Made by a program: the position numbers and the translations under genes. A stretch of DNA of 21,770 nucleotides from an uncultured Collinsella sp. (GTDB lineage Bacteria > Actinomycetota > Coriobacteriia > Coriobacteriales > Coriobacteriaceae), in NCBI GenBank assembly GCA_902496375.1, contig CABVAS010000008.1:1-21770 (forward strand), read 5' to 3'. Positions within the stretch are counted from its first letter, which is position 1. Each line of letters opens with the position of its first letter. The notes under the pieces are model-generated. The model was not told the origin of the DNA. It saw nothing but the letters and a program-made list of their open reading frames with translations, and did no database searches. Below are positions 1-7,328 of this stretch, in pieces.

Positions 1-1240
1 CGCCTCCGCGGCGCACGATCTGGTATAGGAACGGCGATTTAACATATTTGACCTCGACGGGCGTGGCGTGCACGGTGCTCTCACCGGACAGATGCAGGCT
101 CGGGCTGAGCGACGCCACGATATGCGTTTCGCGCTTGTCGCTAAACACCACCGCGGCCGCGCGGCCCGTCTGGCCGTTTACGGCAATGCGCACCTGCTCG
201 CCATCGCGGCCGTCTGTCGCCGGACGATCGACAAAGTAGACCGGCACCATCACCAGGCCGTCCTTATGTTTGCGGGCCTTGCGCGCCCACATGCGAATGC
301 TCTTTTTATTGAGCCCCAGTACAGCCTCGGCGTCGTTGCCCGCAACGTCGAGCGCCAGCTTATCAATGACCACCTGGTCCTTGGTAGACGCATCGACTGA
401 GACAACGCGAAAGTCACCTTCCTGCATGGCGGGATCGAACGGACCGACCTTGGCAAAGTCCCACGGCTCCAAAATGCCCATGAGGCGAACGTCCAGGTAG
501 TTTGCCCTGGGGTATGCCCAGTCGAGCACCTCGTAGTACACCAAGGCCTCCTTGCTCAGGCCCTTGCCCGGGAAGCTCGCCATCATGCGCAAGTCCGCCA
601 GCGCCATGGGGAAATAGAAGAGCATCATGTCGTTTTGGATCGCGTCTTCCACGTCGTGCCCGGCAAAGGCATCCGGATACTGGCGCACCAGCTGCAGCGC
701 GTTGGCACGTGCCTGCTGCGGCGAGATTTCGCAGGGAATACCCTGCTCGGGCACATACTCCGCACCAACGCCCATGGTCAGGCGCTTGCTAAACGTCCCC
801 GGCTTGAGCAGGTCCGCAATGCCGATCTTATTGCCGCAGGACGGGCACTCAAACACACGCTGCGTTGACTCGCCCTCAAAGGACGCTCCGCAGAAGGGGC
901 AAGGAATGCTCACATGCGTGGCCTCTTGGAACTCCTGCGCCGTGCCGCGATCCTCCCACAGCAGATGTTCCAGGACCGACTGATTGCGCCAGTGCGCATT
1001 GAAGAAATACCAGTCCGGGTCCTGCGGGCGCTCGAGTTGCGACACATGCGTGAGTTTGAGCAGTCCATCCACCACCGTCAACGGCGTATGGCGAATACCC
1101 AAAGCGCTCTTGGGCTCTCCGGCGTCCGCCTGCCACGGAACCACCGTGCCGCAATAGGCGCACTCAAAGCTGCGCTTAGCCTGGTGCGAGTACATAGGGC
1201 CGCCGCAGTTTTGACATTTAATGGCAAACATCTCGTCCAT
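1..1240 (-). CDS. Double zinc-ribbon protein, partial (runs off left edge)
   Basis: The frame is open from an ATG at 1240 to the window edge, giving at least 413 residues with no stop. A strong AAAGGAGG lies 8 bases before the ATG, which fixes the start. The N-terminus holds two zinc ribbons of identical geometry: C9/C12 with C27/C30, and C114/C117 with C132/C135, each CxxC-x14-CxxC. The stretch between them is rich in Trp and His (about residues 76-95). The rest, from about residue 150, has no motif I recognise; it alternates hydrophobic and charged segments and may be a beta-rich domain. Proteins with this start are usually annotated as TFIIB-type zinc-ribbon or PriA-like zinc-ribbon proteins of unknown function, but no helicase motif is visible. 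The C-terminus is outside the window. It is divergently oriented to the CDF exporter across a palindrome-rich gap. Confidence 0.85.
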   Translation of the reverse strand, partial: MDEMFAIKCQNCGGPMYSHQAKRSFECAYCGTVVPWQADAGEPKSALGIRHTPLTVVDGLLKLTHVSQLERPQDPDWYFFNAHWRNQSVLEHLLWEDRGTAQEFQEATHVSIPCPFCGASFEGESTQRVFECPSCGNKIGIADLLKPGTFSKRLTMGVGAEYVPEQGIPCEISPQQARANALQLVRQYPDAFAGHDVEDAIQNDMMLFYFPMALADLRMMASFPGKGLSKEALVYYEVLDWAYPRANYLDVRLMGILEPWDFAKVGPFDPAMQEGDFRVVSVDASTKDQVVIDKLALDVAGNDAEAVLGLNKKSIRMWARKARKHKDGLVMVPVYFVDRPATDGRDGEQVRIAVNGQTGRAAAVVFSDKRETHIVASLSPSLHLSGESTVHATPVEVKYVKSPFLYQIVRRGG

Positions 1241-1268
1241 GGAAACGTCCTCCTTTGCACAGGGGCTG

Positions 1269-1287
1269 TCGACATTAAGTATGTCGA
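1269..1287. promoter_or_regulatory. Perfect 7-5-7 palindrome, candidate operator
   Basis: TCGACAT and ATGTCGA flank a 5-base spacer. It lies 29 bases upstream of the zinc-ribbon gene's ATG and its minus-strand centre reads TACTTAAT, which could be part of a -10 element. That position fits an operator overlapping a promoter. The regulator is unknown. Confidence 0.4.
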
Positions 1288-1313
1288 GCAAGCAGGCACA
1301 TGCCCATACCCAT

Positions 1314-1332
1314 GTGGCCCAAAATGGACCAC
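1314..1332. repeat. Inverted repeat 8-3-8, one mismatch
   Basis: GTGGCCCA and TGGACCAC flank AAA. It lies just beyond a second small inverted repeat (CACATG at 1297-1302 and CATGTG at 1311-1316), in the divergent gap between the zinc-ribbon gene and the CDF exporter. It could be an operator or an RNA hairpin in a leader; there is no T-run to make it a terminator. Confidence 0.35.
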
Positions 1333-1397
1333 CCAGGCAGACGAGAAGGCTCGCTCGTTAGCACCGGCAGACTATTGCTGCATTTTCTGAGCATCGG

Positions 1398-1416
1398 CGC
1401 ACGGCGCCCCCGTGCG
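1398..1416. repeat. GC-rich hairpin 7-5-7 upstream of CDF exporter
   Basis: CGCACGG and CCGTGCG flank CGCCC, ending 42 bases before the exporter's ATG. TACACT at 1420-1425 directly follows and could be a -10 element, though I see no good -35 at the right distance. If that promoter is used, the palindrome lies in the -35/spacer region, where a metal-responsive repressor could bind. This is inference. Confidence 0.35.
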
Positions 1417-1458
1417 AGCTACACTATCCCCTTAAACATGATTGTGAGGACGACCGCT

Positions 1459-2640
1459 ATGCTATTTGTAAATCGGCTGGTACATACGCTTGTTCCCGGC
1501 AGCGAGAGCGAGCCGGTCGATGCATCTTGCCGCACCAACGCGGGCTTTTCCGCAAGCCTCGTCTGCATTGGCCTCAACATCACCCTGTGCCTGGCCAAGG
1601 GCATCGCGGGTCTGCTCGCCGGCTCCGTCTCCCTCATCGCCGACGCTTTCAACAACCTCTCCGATGCCTCGAGCAACATTGTGAGCCTGCTCGGTTTCCG
1701 CCTTGCCAGCCGCCCGGCAGACGAAGGCCACCCCTATGGTCACGGCCGCTACGAGTACCTAGCCGGCCTGTTCGTCGCCGTCCTGGTTTGCGCCGTCGGC
1801 ATCAACCTGATTCTCGAGTCGGTCACCAAGATCATCAAGCCCTCGCCCACCGCTTACACGTTTATTTCCCTTGCGGCACTGGCTACGTCCATGCTCGTTA
1901 AGCTCTGGATGGCAGCGTTCAACCGCACGCTGGGCGATCGCATCGACTCGGAGACGCTCATCGCCACGGCGCAGGACTCCAAAAACGACGTCATCACCTC
2001 GGGCTCGGTCTTGGTGGCGGCGCTTATTTCGCAGACGACCGGCTTTGATCTCGATGGCTGGGCAGGCCTGGGTGTGGGCATCTTCATCTGCATCAGCGGT
2101 CTGGGCCTGGTGCGCGACGCCATCAGCCCGTTGCTGGGGCAAGCGCCCGACCCCAAGCTCGTCCAGGCAATCCGCGACAAGATCATGTCCTATCCGCAGG
2201 TCTTGGGCACACACGACCTCATGGTGCACGACTACGGCCCCGGTCGTCAGTTTGCCAGCGCCCACGTGGAGATGCCCGGCGAGGGCGACGCGTTTGAGCA
2301 CCACGAGATTCTGGACACCATCGAGCACGACATCAAGCGCCAGATGGGCATTGGTATCACGCTGCACTGCGACCCCATCGCGACAACCGGCGATGACTTG
2401 CGCGGCTGGGTCAAGCGCGGCGTCATGCAGATCGATCCCGCGCTCTCCATCCACGATCTGCACGAGCACAACGGGTTCGTTTCGTTTGACCTGGTGCGTC
2501 CCGACGGCTTTGACATATCCGACGAGGAGCTGCTGGAGCTCGTCACGCGCATCGTGCACGAGCGCCGACCCGATGCCTCATGCGTCGTTACGTTTGACTC
2601 GGGCTTTAGCTCGCCCGAGCGTCCGGCCGAGCAGCTGTAG
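1459..2640 (+). CDS. Cation diffusion facilitator (CDF) metal exporter, MntE-like
   Basis: A 393-residue inner-membrane antiporter predicted to export divalent metal ions. The start at 1459 is chosen because GTGAGGA sits 8 bases upstream; the frame is open further upstream but that stretch reads as non-coding. Transmembrane segments occupy about residues 31-58, 60-80, 100-122, 133-155, 172-190 and 200-220. The metal-site helices carry ADAFNNLSDASSN (D62, N66, D69) and QDSKND (D173, D177), and the loop between TM2 and TM3 has HPYGHGRYEY. A DD pair in TM5 is typical of Mn- or Fe-type rather than Zn-type (HD) CDFs, so manganese is the favoured substrate, but this is family inference. The C-terminus is long: after the usual cytoplasmic domain (about 235-310) there is a second block of about 80 residues that looks like another alpha/beta domain. 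It is the only plus-strand gene and converges on the next gene. Confidence 0.9.
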   Translation: MLFVNRLVHTLVPGSESEPVDASCRTNAGFSASLVCIGLNITLCLAKGIAGLLAGSVSLIADAFNNLSDASSNIVSLLGFRLASRPADEGHPYGHGRYEYLAGLFVAVLVCAVGINLILESVTKIIKPSPTAYTFISLAALATSMLVKLWMAAFNRTLGDRIDSETLIATAQDSKNDVITSGSVLVAALISQTTGFDLDGWAGLGVGIFICISGLGLVRDAISPLLGQAPDPKLVQAIRDKIMSYPQVLGTHDLMVHDYGPGRQFASAHVEMPGEGDAFEHHEILDTIEHDIKRQMGIGITLHCDPIATTGDDLRGWVKRGVMQIDPALSIHDLHEHNGFVSFDLVRPDGFDISDEELLELVTRIVHERRPDASCVVTFDSGFSSPERPAEQL

Positions 2641-2658
2641 CCCCGCTCCGCTCGTCCG

Positions 2659-3648
2659 CTAGTTTCCCTGCGCGCCCGAGATGCCGTTTTGCAGTGCGTT
2701 CCAGGCATCCGTCGCCATGTCGCCCAAGTTCTGCGCGGTATCGCCCAGATTTTGTGCCGTATCGCCCAGCTCTTGCGCCTTGTCTCCCAACTCCTGCGCC
2801 TTGTTGCTCAAGTCCTCCAGCGTATTGGAGCTCGAGCTGTCGGTACCGCTTTGGCCGTCGGACGAGTTGCCCGAACTGTTCTTGTGCGTGAGTTGAATTT
2901 CGAGGTTGCCGTTGTCGTTATAGTAGGCAGAAGTAACGACCCAGTTGGCATCGACGACGGGCGTTGAGCCATCATCAGTCAGGACCACGGCATTCGAAAG
3001 ATCGGCGCCGCGCGACTTGAGGATCTTCTTGGCGTTGGACCAGTACTGCCCCGGGATATCGCTCAGATCGACGGTGCCAGACGAGGCAGACTCGGTTTGC
3101 TCGGCAGTGGTATCGGCCGTTGAACTCCCCCGCTTGTTGAGCATGCCCGACACGATGGCAAACACAATCGACAGCGCAAAGAAGATCGCCAGCACGATGA
3201 GGATCTTCTTGATCACGCTCGACGAACGCGACGGCGTCTCTTCCTCGTCCTCGCCATATTGCGGAATCGACTTGGGGTACTCGCGATACGGCTCGCGCGA
3301 CTCGTAGCGAGGCTGCGCCGTGCGAGGCAAATACGTCGTCTGCTGAGGCTGCGGAATGGGATTCTGCGGCAGGCTGTCATAGGAATTCGGCGTCGAGGCA
3401 GCATAAGAATCCTGCGGCGCGTAATCAAACGGATCCGGAGCTGCGTTGCCATAAGGGCCTTGCGAAGATGCAGCGTAAGGATCCTGCACCGTGTCGCCAT
3501 AGCCCATAACCCGGGTGGGCTCGGTAGAAGGCTGCGTCGCGGCGGGGTCGGTATAACCGGGGTTGGGAACAACGCGGGTCGCATCGGCGCTATCGCCAGC
3601 CTGCGCGGAACCGTAGCCGCCCATCACGGTTGTCTTGTCCTGATCCAT
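2659..3648 (-). CDS. Single-pass membrane protein with disordered N-tail and heptad-repeat C-tail
   Basis: I do not recognise this 329-residue protein as a named family. Residues 1-140 are low complexity, rich in Pro, Gln, Tyr and Ser, and lack a signal peptide, so they are probably cytoplasmic. They include three similar motifs: KTTVMGGYG (5-13), ATRVVPNPGY (23-32) and PTRVMGYGD (44-52). One transmembrane helix spans about 145-168. Outside, residues 192-256 form a compact domain with a weak resemblance to a PASTA unit. A Ser/Gly linker follows, then four perfect-length heptads of the form [KT]AQ[EN]LGD (283-310). AAAGGA lies 10 bases before the ATG at 3648. The topology (long cytoplasmic tail, one helix, small outside domain) is like proteins working with Ser/Thr kinases or the cell envelope. 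That is a guess from shape only. Confidence 0.85.
   Translation of the reverse strand: MDQDKTTVMGGYGSAQAGDSADATRVVPNPGYTDPAATQPSTEPTRVMGYGDTVQDPYAASSQGPYGNAAPDPFDYAPQDSYAASTPNSYDSLPQNPIPQPQQTTYLPRTAQPRYESREPYREYPKSIPQYGEDEEETPSRSSSVIKKILIVLAIFFALSIVFAIVSGMLNKRGSSTADTTAEQTESASSGTVDLSDIPGQYWSNAKKILKSRGADLSNAVVLTDDGSTPVVDANWVVTSAYYNDNGNLEIQLTHKNSSGNSSDGQSGTDSSSSNTLEDLSNKAQELGDKAQELGDTAQNLGDTAQNLGDMATDAWNALQNGISGAQGN
2719..2802 (-). repeat. Four tandem 21-bp units coding for heptads
   Basis: Four consecutive 21-bp units encode KAQELGD, KAQELGD, TAQNLGD and TAQNLGD near the end of the membrane protein. The first two and last two protein units are identical in pairs while the DNA differs at several third positions, so this is an established repeat rather than a very recent slippage. 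A fifth, diverged unit (MATDAWN) follows. Confidence 0.85.
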
Positions 3649-3766
3649 GCAACGATTCCTTTCCGTCGCGCGTGAGCCTCAAGTTATCCATGCATTCTAC
3701 CCGCGCAAAAGCCTATGATGGGCAGAGTCCGTCGGTATCTACAAGACATGCGCGGGCCTAAGGATC

Positions 3767-3802
3767 AAAAAGCCCCGCCGGGCCTTGTGGGCACGGCGGG
3801 GC
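3767..3802 (-). terminator. Rho-independent terminator of fhs
   Basis: On the minus strand GCCCCGCCG (3802-3794) pairs with CGGCGGGGC (3780-3772), followed directly by five T (3771-3767). It begins 25 bases past the fhs stop codon. It insulates the membrane-protein gene downstream, which therefore needs its own promoter between 3649 and 3766. Confidence 0.9.
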
Positions 3803-3827
3803 GGACAAGCAGCTATGGACAGCAGAC

Positions 3828-5495
3828 TTAGAACAGGCCGGTGATGTTGCCGTCGTTGTCGACGTCGATGTTTTCGGCCGCGGGCACCTTGGGCAGACCC
3901 GGCATGGTCAGAACACTGCCGGTCAGCGCGACCACAAAGTGGGCGCCGGCAGAAACCTTGAGCTCACGCACGGTGATGCGGAAGTTCTCGGGAGCGCCCA
4001 AGGCCTTGGCGTTGTCGCTAAAGCTGTACTGCGTCTTGGCGACGCACACCGGCAGGTTGCCAAAGCCATTCTCGCGCAGCTCGGCGAGCTGGCGCTTGGC
4101 GGCCAGCGTAAAGTCAACGCCGTCGGCGCGGTAGACCTTGGTGGCAACGGCCTCGAGGGCATCGGCAACATCGGCGCCGTCCTCGTAGGCAAACTTGAGC
4201 TCGCTCGGCTGCTCAATCAGACGCATGACCTCATCGGCAAGCTCGAGCGCGCCCTCGCCGCCCTTGGCCCAGACCTCGGAAAGCTTAACGTTGACGCCGA
4301 GCTTCTGGCACTCGGACTCGATGAGCGCAAGCTCGGCCTCGGTGTCCGTCGGGAAGCGGTTGATGGCGACCACGCAGGGCAGACCATATACGTTCTGGAT
4401 GTTGTCGACGTGACGCAGCAGGTTGGGCATGCCAGCCTTGAGTGCCTCGAGGTTCTCCTCGTTGAGATCGCCCTTGGCGACGCCACCGTTGTACTTCAGC
4501 GCGCGGGCAGTGGCGACGACCACGACGGCGCTGGGGCGAACGCCCGTCATGCGGCACTTGATGTCGAGGAACTTCTCGGCACCCAGATCGGCACCAAAGC
4601 CGGCCTCGGTAATGGCAACATCGCCAAAGCGCATCGCCATACGCGTGGCCATGATAGAGTTGCAGCCGTGGGCAATGTTGGCGAAGGGACCGCCGTGGAC
4701 AAACGCGGGCGTGCCCTCGAGCGTTTGCACCAGGTTGGGCTTGAGCGCGTCCTTAAGCAACGCGGCCATGGCACCCTGGGCCTTAAGGTCGCGGGCACGG
4801 ACGGGCTCGCCGGCAAAGCTATAGCCGACGACAATCTCGCCCAAGCGTTCCTTGAGGTCGCTGATGCTCGTAGACAGGCACAGAATTGCCATGACCTCGG
4901 AGGCGACGGTGATATCGAAGCCGTCCTCGCGCGGCACGCCCTGGGCCTTACCGCCAATGCCGTCGATGACGTGGCGCAGCTGACGGTCGTTCATATCGAC
5001 GACGCGCTTCCAAGTGATGCGCTTAACGTCAATACCGAGCTGATTGCCCTGCTGGATGTGGTTGTCGAGCATGGCGGCCAGCAGGTTGTTGGCAGCACCG
5101 ATGGCATGGAAGTCACCGGTAAAGTGCAGGTTGATATCCTCCATGGGGATGACCTGAGCCCAGCCGCCGCCGGCAGCGCCGCCCTTAACGCCAAAGACGG
5201 GGCCGAGCGAAGGCTCGCGCAGGGCCACGGCACTCTTGACGCCGCGACGACGCAGGCCGTCGGCCAGACCGATGGTCGTGGTGGTCTTGCCCTCGCCCGC
5301 AGGCGTTGGGTTGATAGCGGTCACGAGGACGAGCTTGGCCTGGTGATCAGTCGGCTCGTTGAGCAGTGAATAGTCGACCTTAGCCTTGTCGAAGCCGTAC
5401 GGAATAAGGTGCTTAACGTCGACGCCGGCGTTCTTGGCCACCTCGGTAATAGGCAGCGGCGTGACAGAACGTGCGATTTCGATGTCAGTAGGCAT
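3828..5495 (-). CDS. fhs: Formate-tetrahydrofolate ligase
   Basis: Cytosolic enzyme joining formate to tetrahydrofolate with ATP, giving 10-formyl-THF for purine synthesis, formyl-Met-tRNA and one-carbon flux. The product is 555 residues, the usual family length. The start at 5495 (MPTDIEIARS) follows AAAGGA at a 6-base distance; the frame is open upstream into ruvB but that extension is not family sequence. The P-loop PTPAGEGKTTTT is at residues 63-74 (Lys70). Other family hallmarks are GGAAGGGWAQ and HFTGDFHAIGAANNLL (around 140-180) and GGPFANIAHG in the middle. It lies 145 bases after ruvB on the same strand with no terminator between, so it may be read through from the ruv promoter as well as from its own. 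A strong terminator follows. Identification is secure. Confidence 0.98.
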   Translation of the reverse strand: MPTDIEIARSVTPLPITEVAKNAGVDVKHLIPYGFDKAKVDYSLLNEPTDHQAKLVLVTAINPTPAGEGKTTTTIGLADGLRRRGVKSAVALREPSLGPVFGVKGGAAGGGWAQVIPMEDINLHFTGDFHAIGAANNLLAAMLDNHIQQGNQLGIDVKRITWKRVVDMNDRQLRHVIDGIGGKAQGVPREDGFDITVASEVMAILCLSTSISDLKERLGEIVVGYSFAGEPVRARDLKAQGAMAALLKDALKPNLVQTLEGTPAFVHGGPFANIAHGCNSIMATRMAMRFGDVAITEAGFGADLGAEKFLDIKCRMTGVRPSAVVVVATARALKYNGGVAKGDLNEENLEALKAGMPNLLRHVDNIQNVYGLPCVVAINRFPTDTEAELALIESECQKLGVNVKLSEVWAKGGEGALELADEVMRLIEQPSELKFAYEDGADVADALEAVATKVYRADGVDFTLAAKRQLAELRENGFGNLPVCVAKTQYSFSDNAKALGAPENFRITVRELKVSAGAHFVVALTGSVLTMPGLPKVPAAENIDVDNDGNITGLF

Positions 5496-5499
5496 GGGC

Positions 5500-5530
5500 G
5501 GTCCTTTCGTTACCGAATGAGAAAAAGACC
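5500..5530 (-). promoter_or_regulatory. fhs leader hairpins over the ribosome binding site
   Basis: Two alternative foldings are possible just before fhs. On the minus strand TTCG-GTAA-CGAA (5517-5506) forms a short stem with a GNRA-type loop. Alternatively GGTC plus TTT (5530-5524) pairs with AAA plus GACC (5507-5500) around a bulged G, which would cover the AAAGGA. The second form would hide the ribosome binding site. It does not match the tetrahydrofolate riboswitch that I know of, and both stems are short. Confidence 0.3.
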
Positions 5531-5536
5531 AATTCA

Positions 5537-5564
5537 GCATAGCACGGGCGCGCAATAGTAAAAA
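5537..5564 (-). promoter_or_regulatory. Candidate promoter for fhs
   Basis: TATGCT (5542-5537) is a fair -10 element, with TTTTTA (5564-5559) 16 bases upstream as a poor -35. It would start transcription about 35 bases before the fhs ATG. Weak evidence, from sequence match only. Confidence 0.3.
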
Positions 5565-5640
5565 CGCCCATAACCGATGAACGGCGATATGTTTACCCAA
5601 TGTCCGGCGATAGCCCAACAGCACGCCAAAACAAAGCGCC

Positions 5641-6708
5641 CTAAACGGTAGGTTCAATCCCCAGGTGCTCAAAGGTGCGAAGGGTTGCCTGACGGCCCTG
5701 CGGCGTACGAATCATCAACCCGCACTGCAGCAAATAGGGCTCATAGACATCCTCGAGCGTGCCCGGGTCCTCGCCCACCGCGCTGGCAAGGGTCGTAAGT
5801 CCCACGGCACGACCGGAGAACGTCTTAGCAAGCGTCTCCAAAATGCGAATATCCATCCAGTCCAGCCCGAGCTCGTCGATCTCGAAGAACTCGAGCGCCT
5901 GACGGCAGATATCGAGCTCGATGGGGCCGTTGCCGCGCACCTGTGCGTAATCGCGCACGCGCTTGAGCAGGCGGTTGGCAAGACGTGGCGTGCCGCGCGA
6001 ACGCGAGCCGATCTCGAGCGCACTAGGATGGTCGATCGTCACGCCCAGGATAGTCGCCGAGCGCGTCACAATCTGCGCGAGCTCCTCGACCGTGTAGTAA
6101 TCCAGGCGATATGAAATGCCAAAGCGGTCGCGCAACGGGCCGGTCAACATGCCTGAGCGGGTCGTTGCCGCTACCAGCGTAAACTTGGGAATATCCAGGC
6201 GAATCGAGCGCGCCGCCGGACCCTTGCCAATCACGATATCGAGGGCAAAGTCCTCCATCGCGGGGTACAGGACCTCCTCGACCGAACGGTTGAGGCGGTG
6301 GATCTCGTCGATAAACAGCACATCACCCGGCTGCAAGTTAGTAAGGATGGCCGCTAGGTCGCCCGTGCGCGCGATGGCAGGGCCACTCGTGGTCTTGATC
6401 TGAGCGCCCAGCTCGTTAGCGATAACGGTGGCCAGCGTGGTCTTGCCCAGGCCCGGAGGACCCGAGAAGATCACGTGGTCGAGCGTCTCGCCACGGCTCT
6501 GCGCCGCTTCGATCAACACGCGCAGGCTTTGCTTGATGTGCTCCTGGCCGCAGTAATCGTCCAGGCGCTGAGGGCGCAAAGTGCGGTCGACATCGAGATC
6601 CTCGGCCGTCAGCTCCGAGCCCACCATGCGCTCGCCGTGCGCCATGGATGCCGCCGGCGAGTTACCGGGCGTCGCCCACAGGTCCTGAGAGTCATCGGCT
6701 TCCCACAT
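5641..6708 (-). CDS. ruvB: Holliday junction branch-migration helicase RuvB
   Basis: Hexameric AAA+ motor that, with RuvA, drives branch migration of Holliday junctions. The ATG at 6708 overlaps the ruvA stop (TGATG), which suggests translational coupling and gives 355 residues; a GTG one codon earlier (6711) is possible. The N-terminus before the conserved TLRPQRLDDYCGQ (from residue 43) is some 25 residues longer than in many RuvB proteins and is acidic and Ser/Pro-rich. Walker A GPPGLGKTT is at 83-91, Walker B LFIDEIH at 131-137, the sensor ATTRSG at 181-186 and the arginine-finger region GPLRDRFG at 190-197. The C-terminal winged-helix domain with GLTTLASAVGED and EPYLLQCGLMIRTPQGR is complete. 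It is the last ruv gene. Confidence 0.98.
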   Translation of the reverse strand: MWEADDSQDLWATPGNSPAASMAHGERMVGSELTAEDLDVDRTLRPQRLDDYCGQEHIKQSLRVLIEAAQSRGETLDHVIFSGPPGLGKTTLATVIANELGAQIKTTSGPAIARTGDLAAILTNLQPGDVLFIDEIHRLNRSVEEVLYPAMEDFALDIVIGKGPAARSIRLDIPKFTLVAATTRSGMLTGPLRDRFGISYRLDYYTVEELAQIVTRSATILGVTIDHPSALEIGSRSRGTPRLANRLLKRVRDYAQVRGNGPIELDICRQALEFFEIDELGLDWMDIRILETLAKTFSGRAVGLTTLASAVGEDPGTLEDVYEPYLLQCGLMIRTPQGRQATLRTFEHLGIEPTV

Positions 6709-7328
6709 CACGCATCCATTCCGAGTCGCTTAAGCGCCGCGCCGAGCAGATCCTCGACACGCATATTCTGCCCATCATACCCGCTCAGGGCAACATCGGT
6801 CTCCTGCGGGCTAAAGCCCATGGAAAGGAGCGCCGCACGGGCATCATCGATCGCCGAGGGAGCGGCAGCGGGCACGGGCATCGCAACCTGTCCGGGAATC
6901 ACGTCGACCGGCACAAAGCCCTTATCCTTGGCAAAGGTGCTCTTGAGTTCCAGGATCAGGCGCTGAGCTGTCTTTTTGCCCACACCGGGTACCTTGGCCA
7001 TGCCCTTGTCGTCCTCGGCCATCACCAGCGAATACAGCTGCCCCACGGTATAGGTGGAAAGCACGGCAAGCGCCAGGCGCGGGCCAACGCCCGAAACGGA
7101 CACGAGCCGGTCGAACATCGTGCGCTCATCCTTTGAGGAAAAACCGAAAAGTGTCATGGCGTCCTCGCGCACCTGCATACGCGTGTAGAGGCGGACCTCG
7201 CCACCGGGCGTCGGCAACGTGGCCGCAGTGCTGCCCGAAATGCCGAGCTCAAAGCCAACGCCCGACACATCGACGACAGCAGAGCTCATCGTGGACTCGA
7301 CAAGCGTTCCGTGGAGCTGGGAAATCAT
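6708..7328 (-). CDS. ruvA: Holliday junction-binding protein RuvA
   Basis: Tetrameric junction-binding protein that loads RuvB. The 206-residue product shows the three expected parts: an OB-fold domain I (1-62), domain II with two helix-hairpin-helix motifs (VSGVGPRLA around 78-86 and VPGVGKKTA around 113-121), and a flexible linker rich in Pro/Ala (about 139-158) leading to the RuvB-binding domain III (160-206, with ARAALLSMGFSPQE). The ATG at 7328 overlaps the ruvC stop by four bases (ATGA), and its own stop overlaps ruvB, so the three are one transcription and translation unit. Confidence 0.98.
   Translation of the reverse strand: MISQLHGTLVESTMSSAVVDVSGVGFELGISGSTAATLPTPGGEVRLYTRMQVREDAMTLFGFSSKDERTMFDRLVSVSGVGPRLALAVLSTYTVGQLYSLVMAEDDKGMAKVPGVGKKTAQRLILELKSTFAKDKGFVPVDVIPGQVAMPVPAAAPSAIDDARAALLSMGFSPQETDVALSGYDGQNMRVEDLLGAALKRLGMDA

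Noticed and set aside
1300..1458. Upstream extension of the CDF exporter by 53 codons
   Set aside because: The extension is not membrane-like, covers inverted repeats, and lacks a ribosome binding site, whereas GTGAGGA precedes the ATG at 1459.
1241..1458. Manganese (yybP-ykoY) riboswitch before the metal exporter
   Set aside because: I looked for its conserved loop sequences and did not find them; the hairpins present are simple palindromes.
5496..5672. Upstream extension of fhs overlapping the end of ruvB
   Set aside because: The extension is not present in the family and AAAGGA precedes the ATG at 5495.
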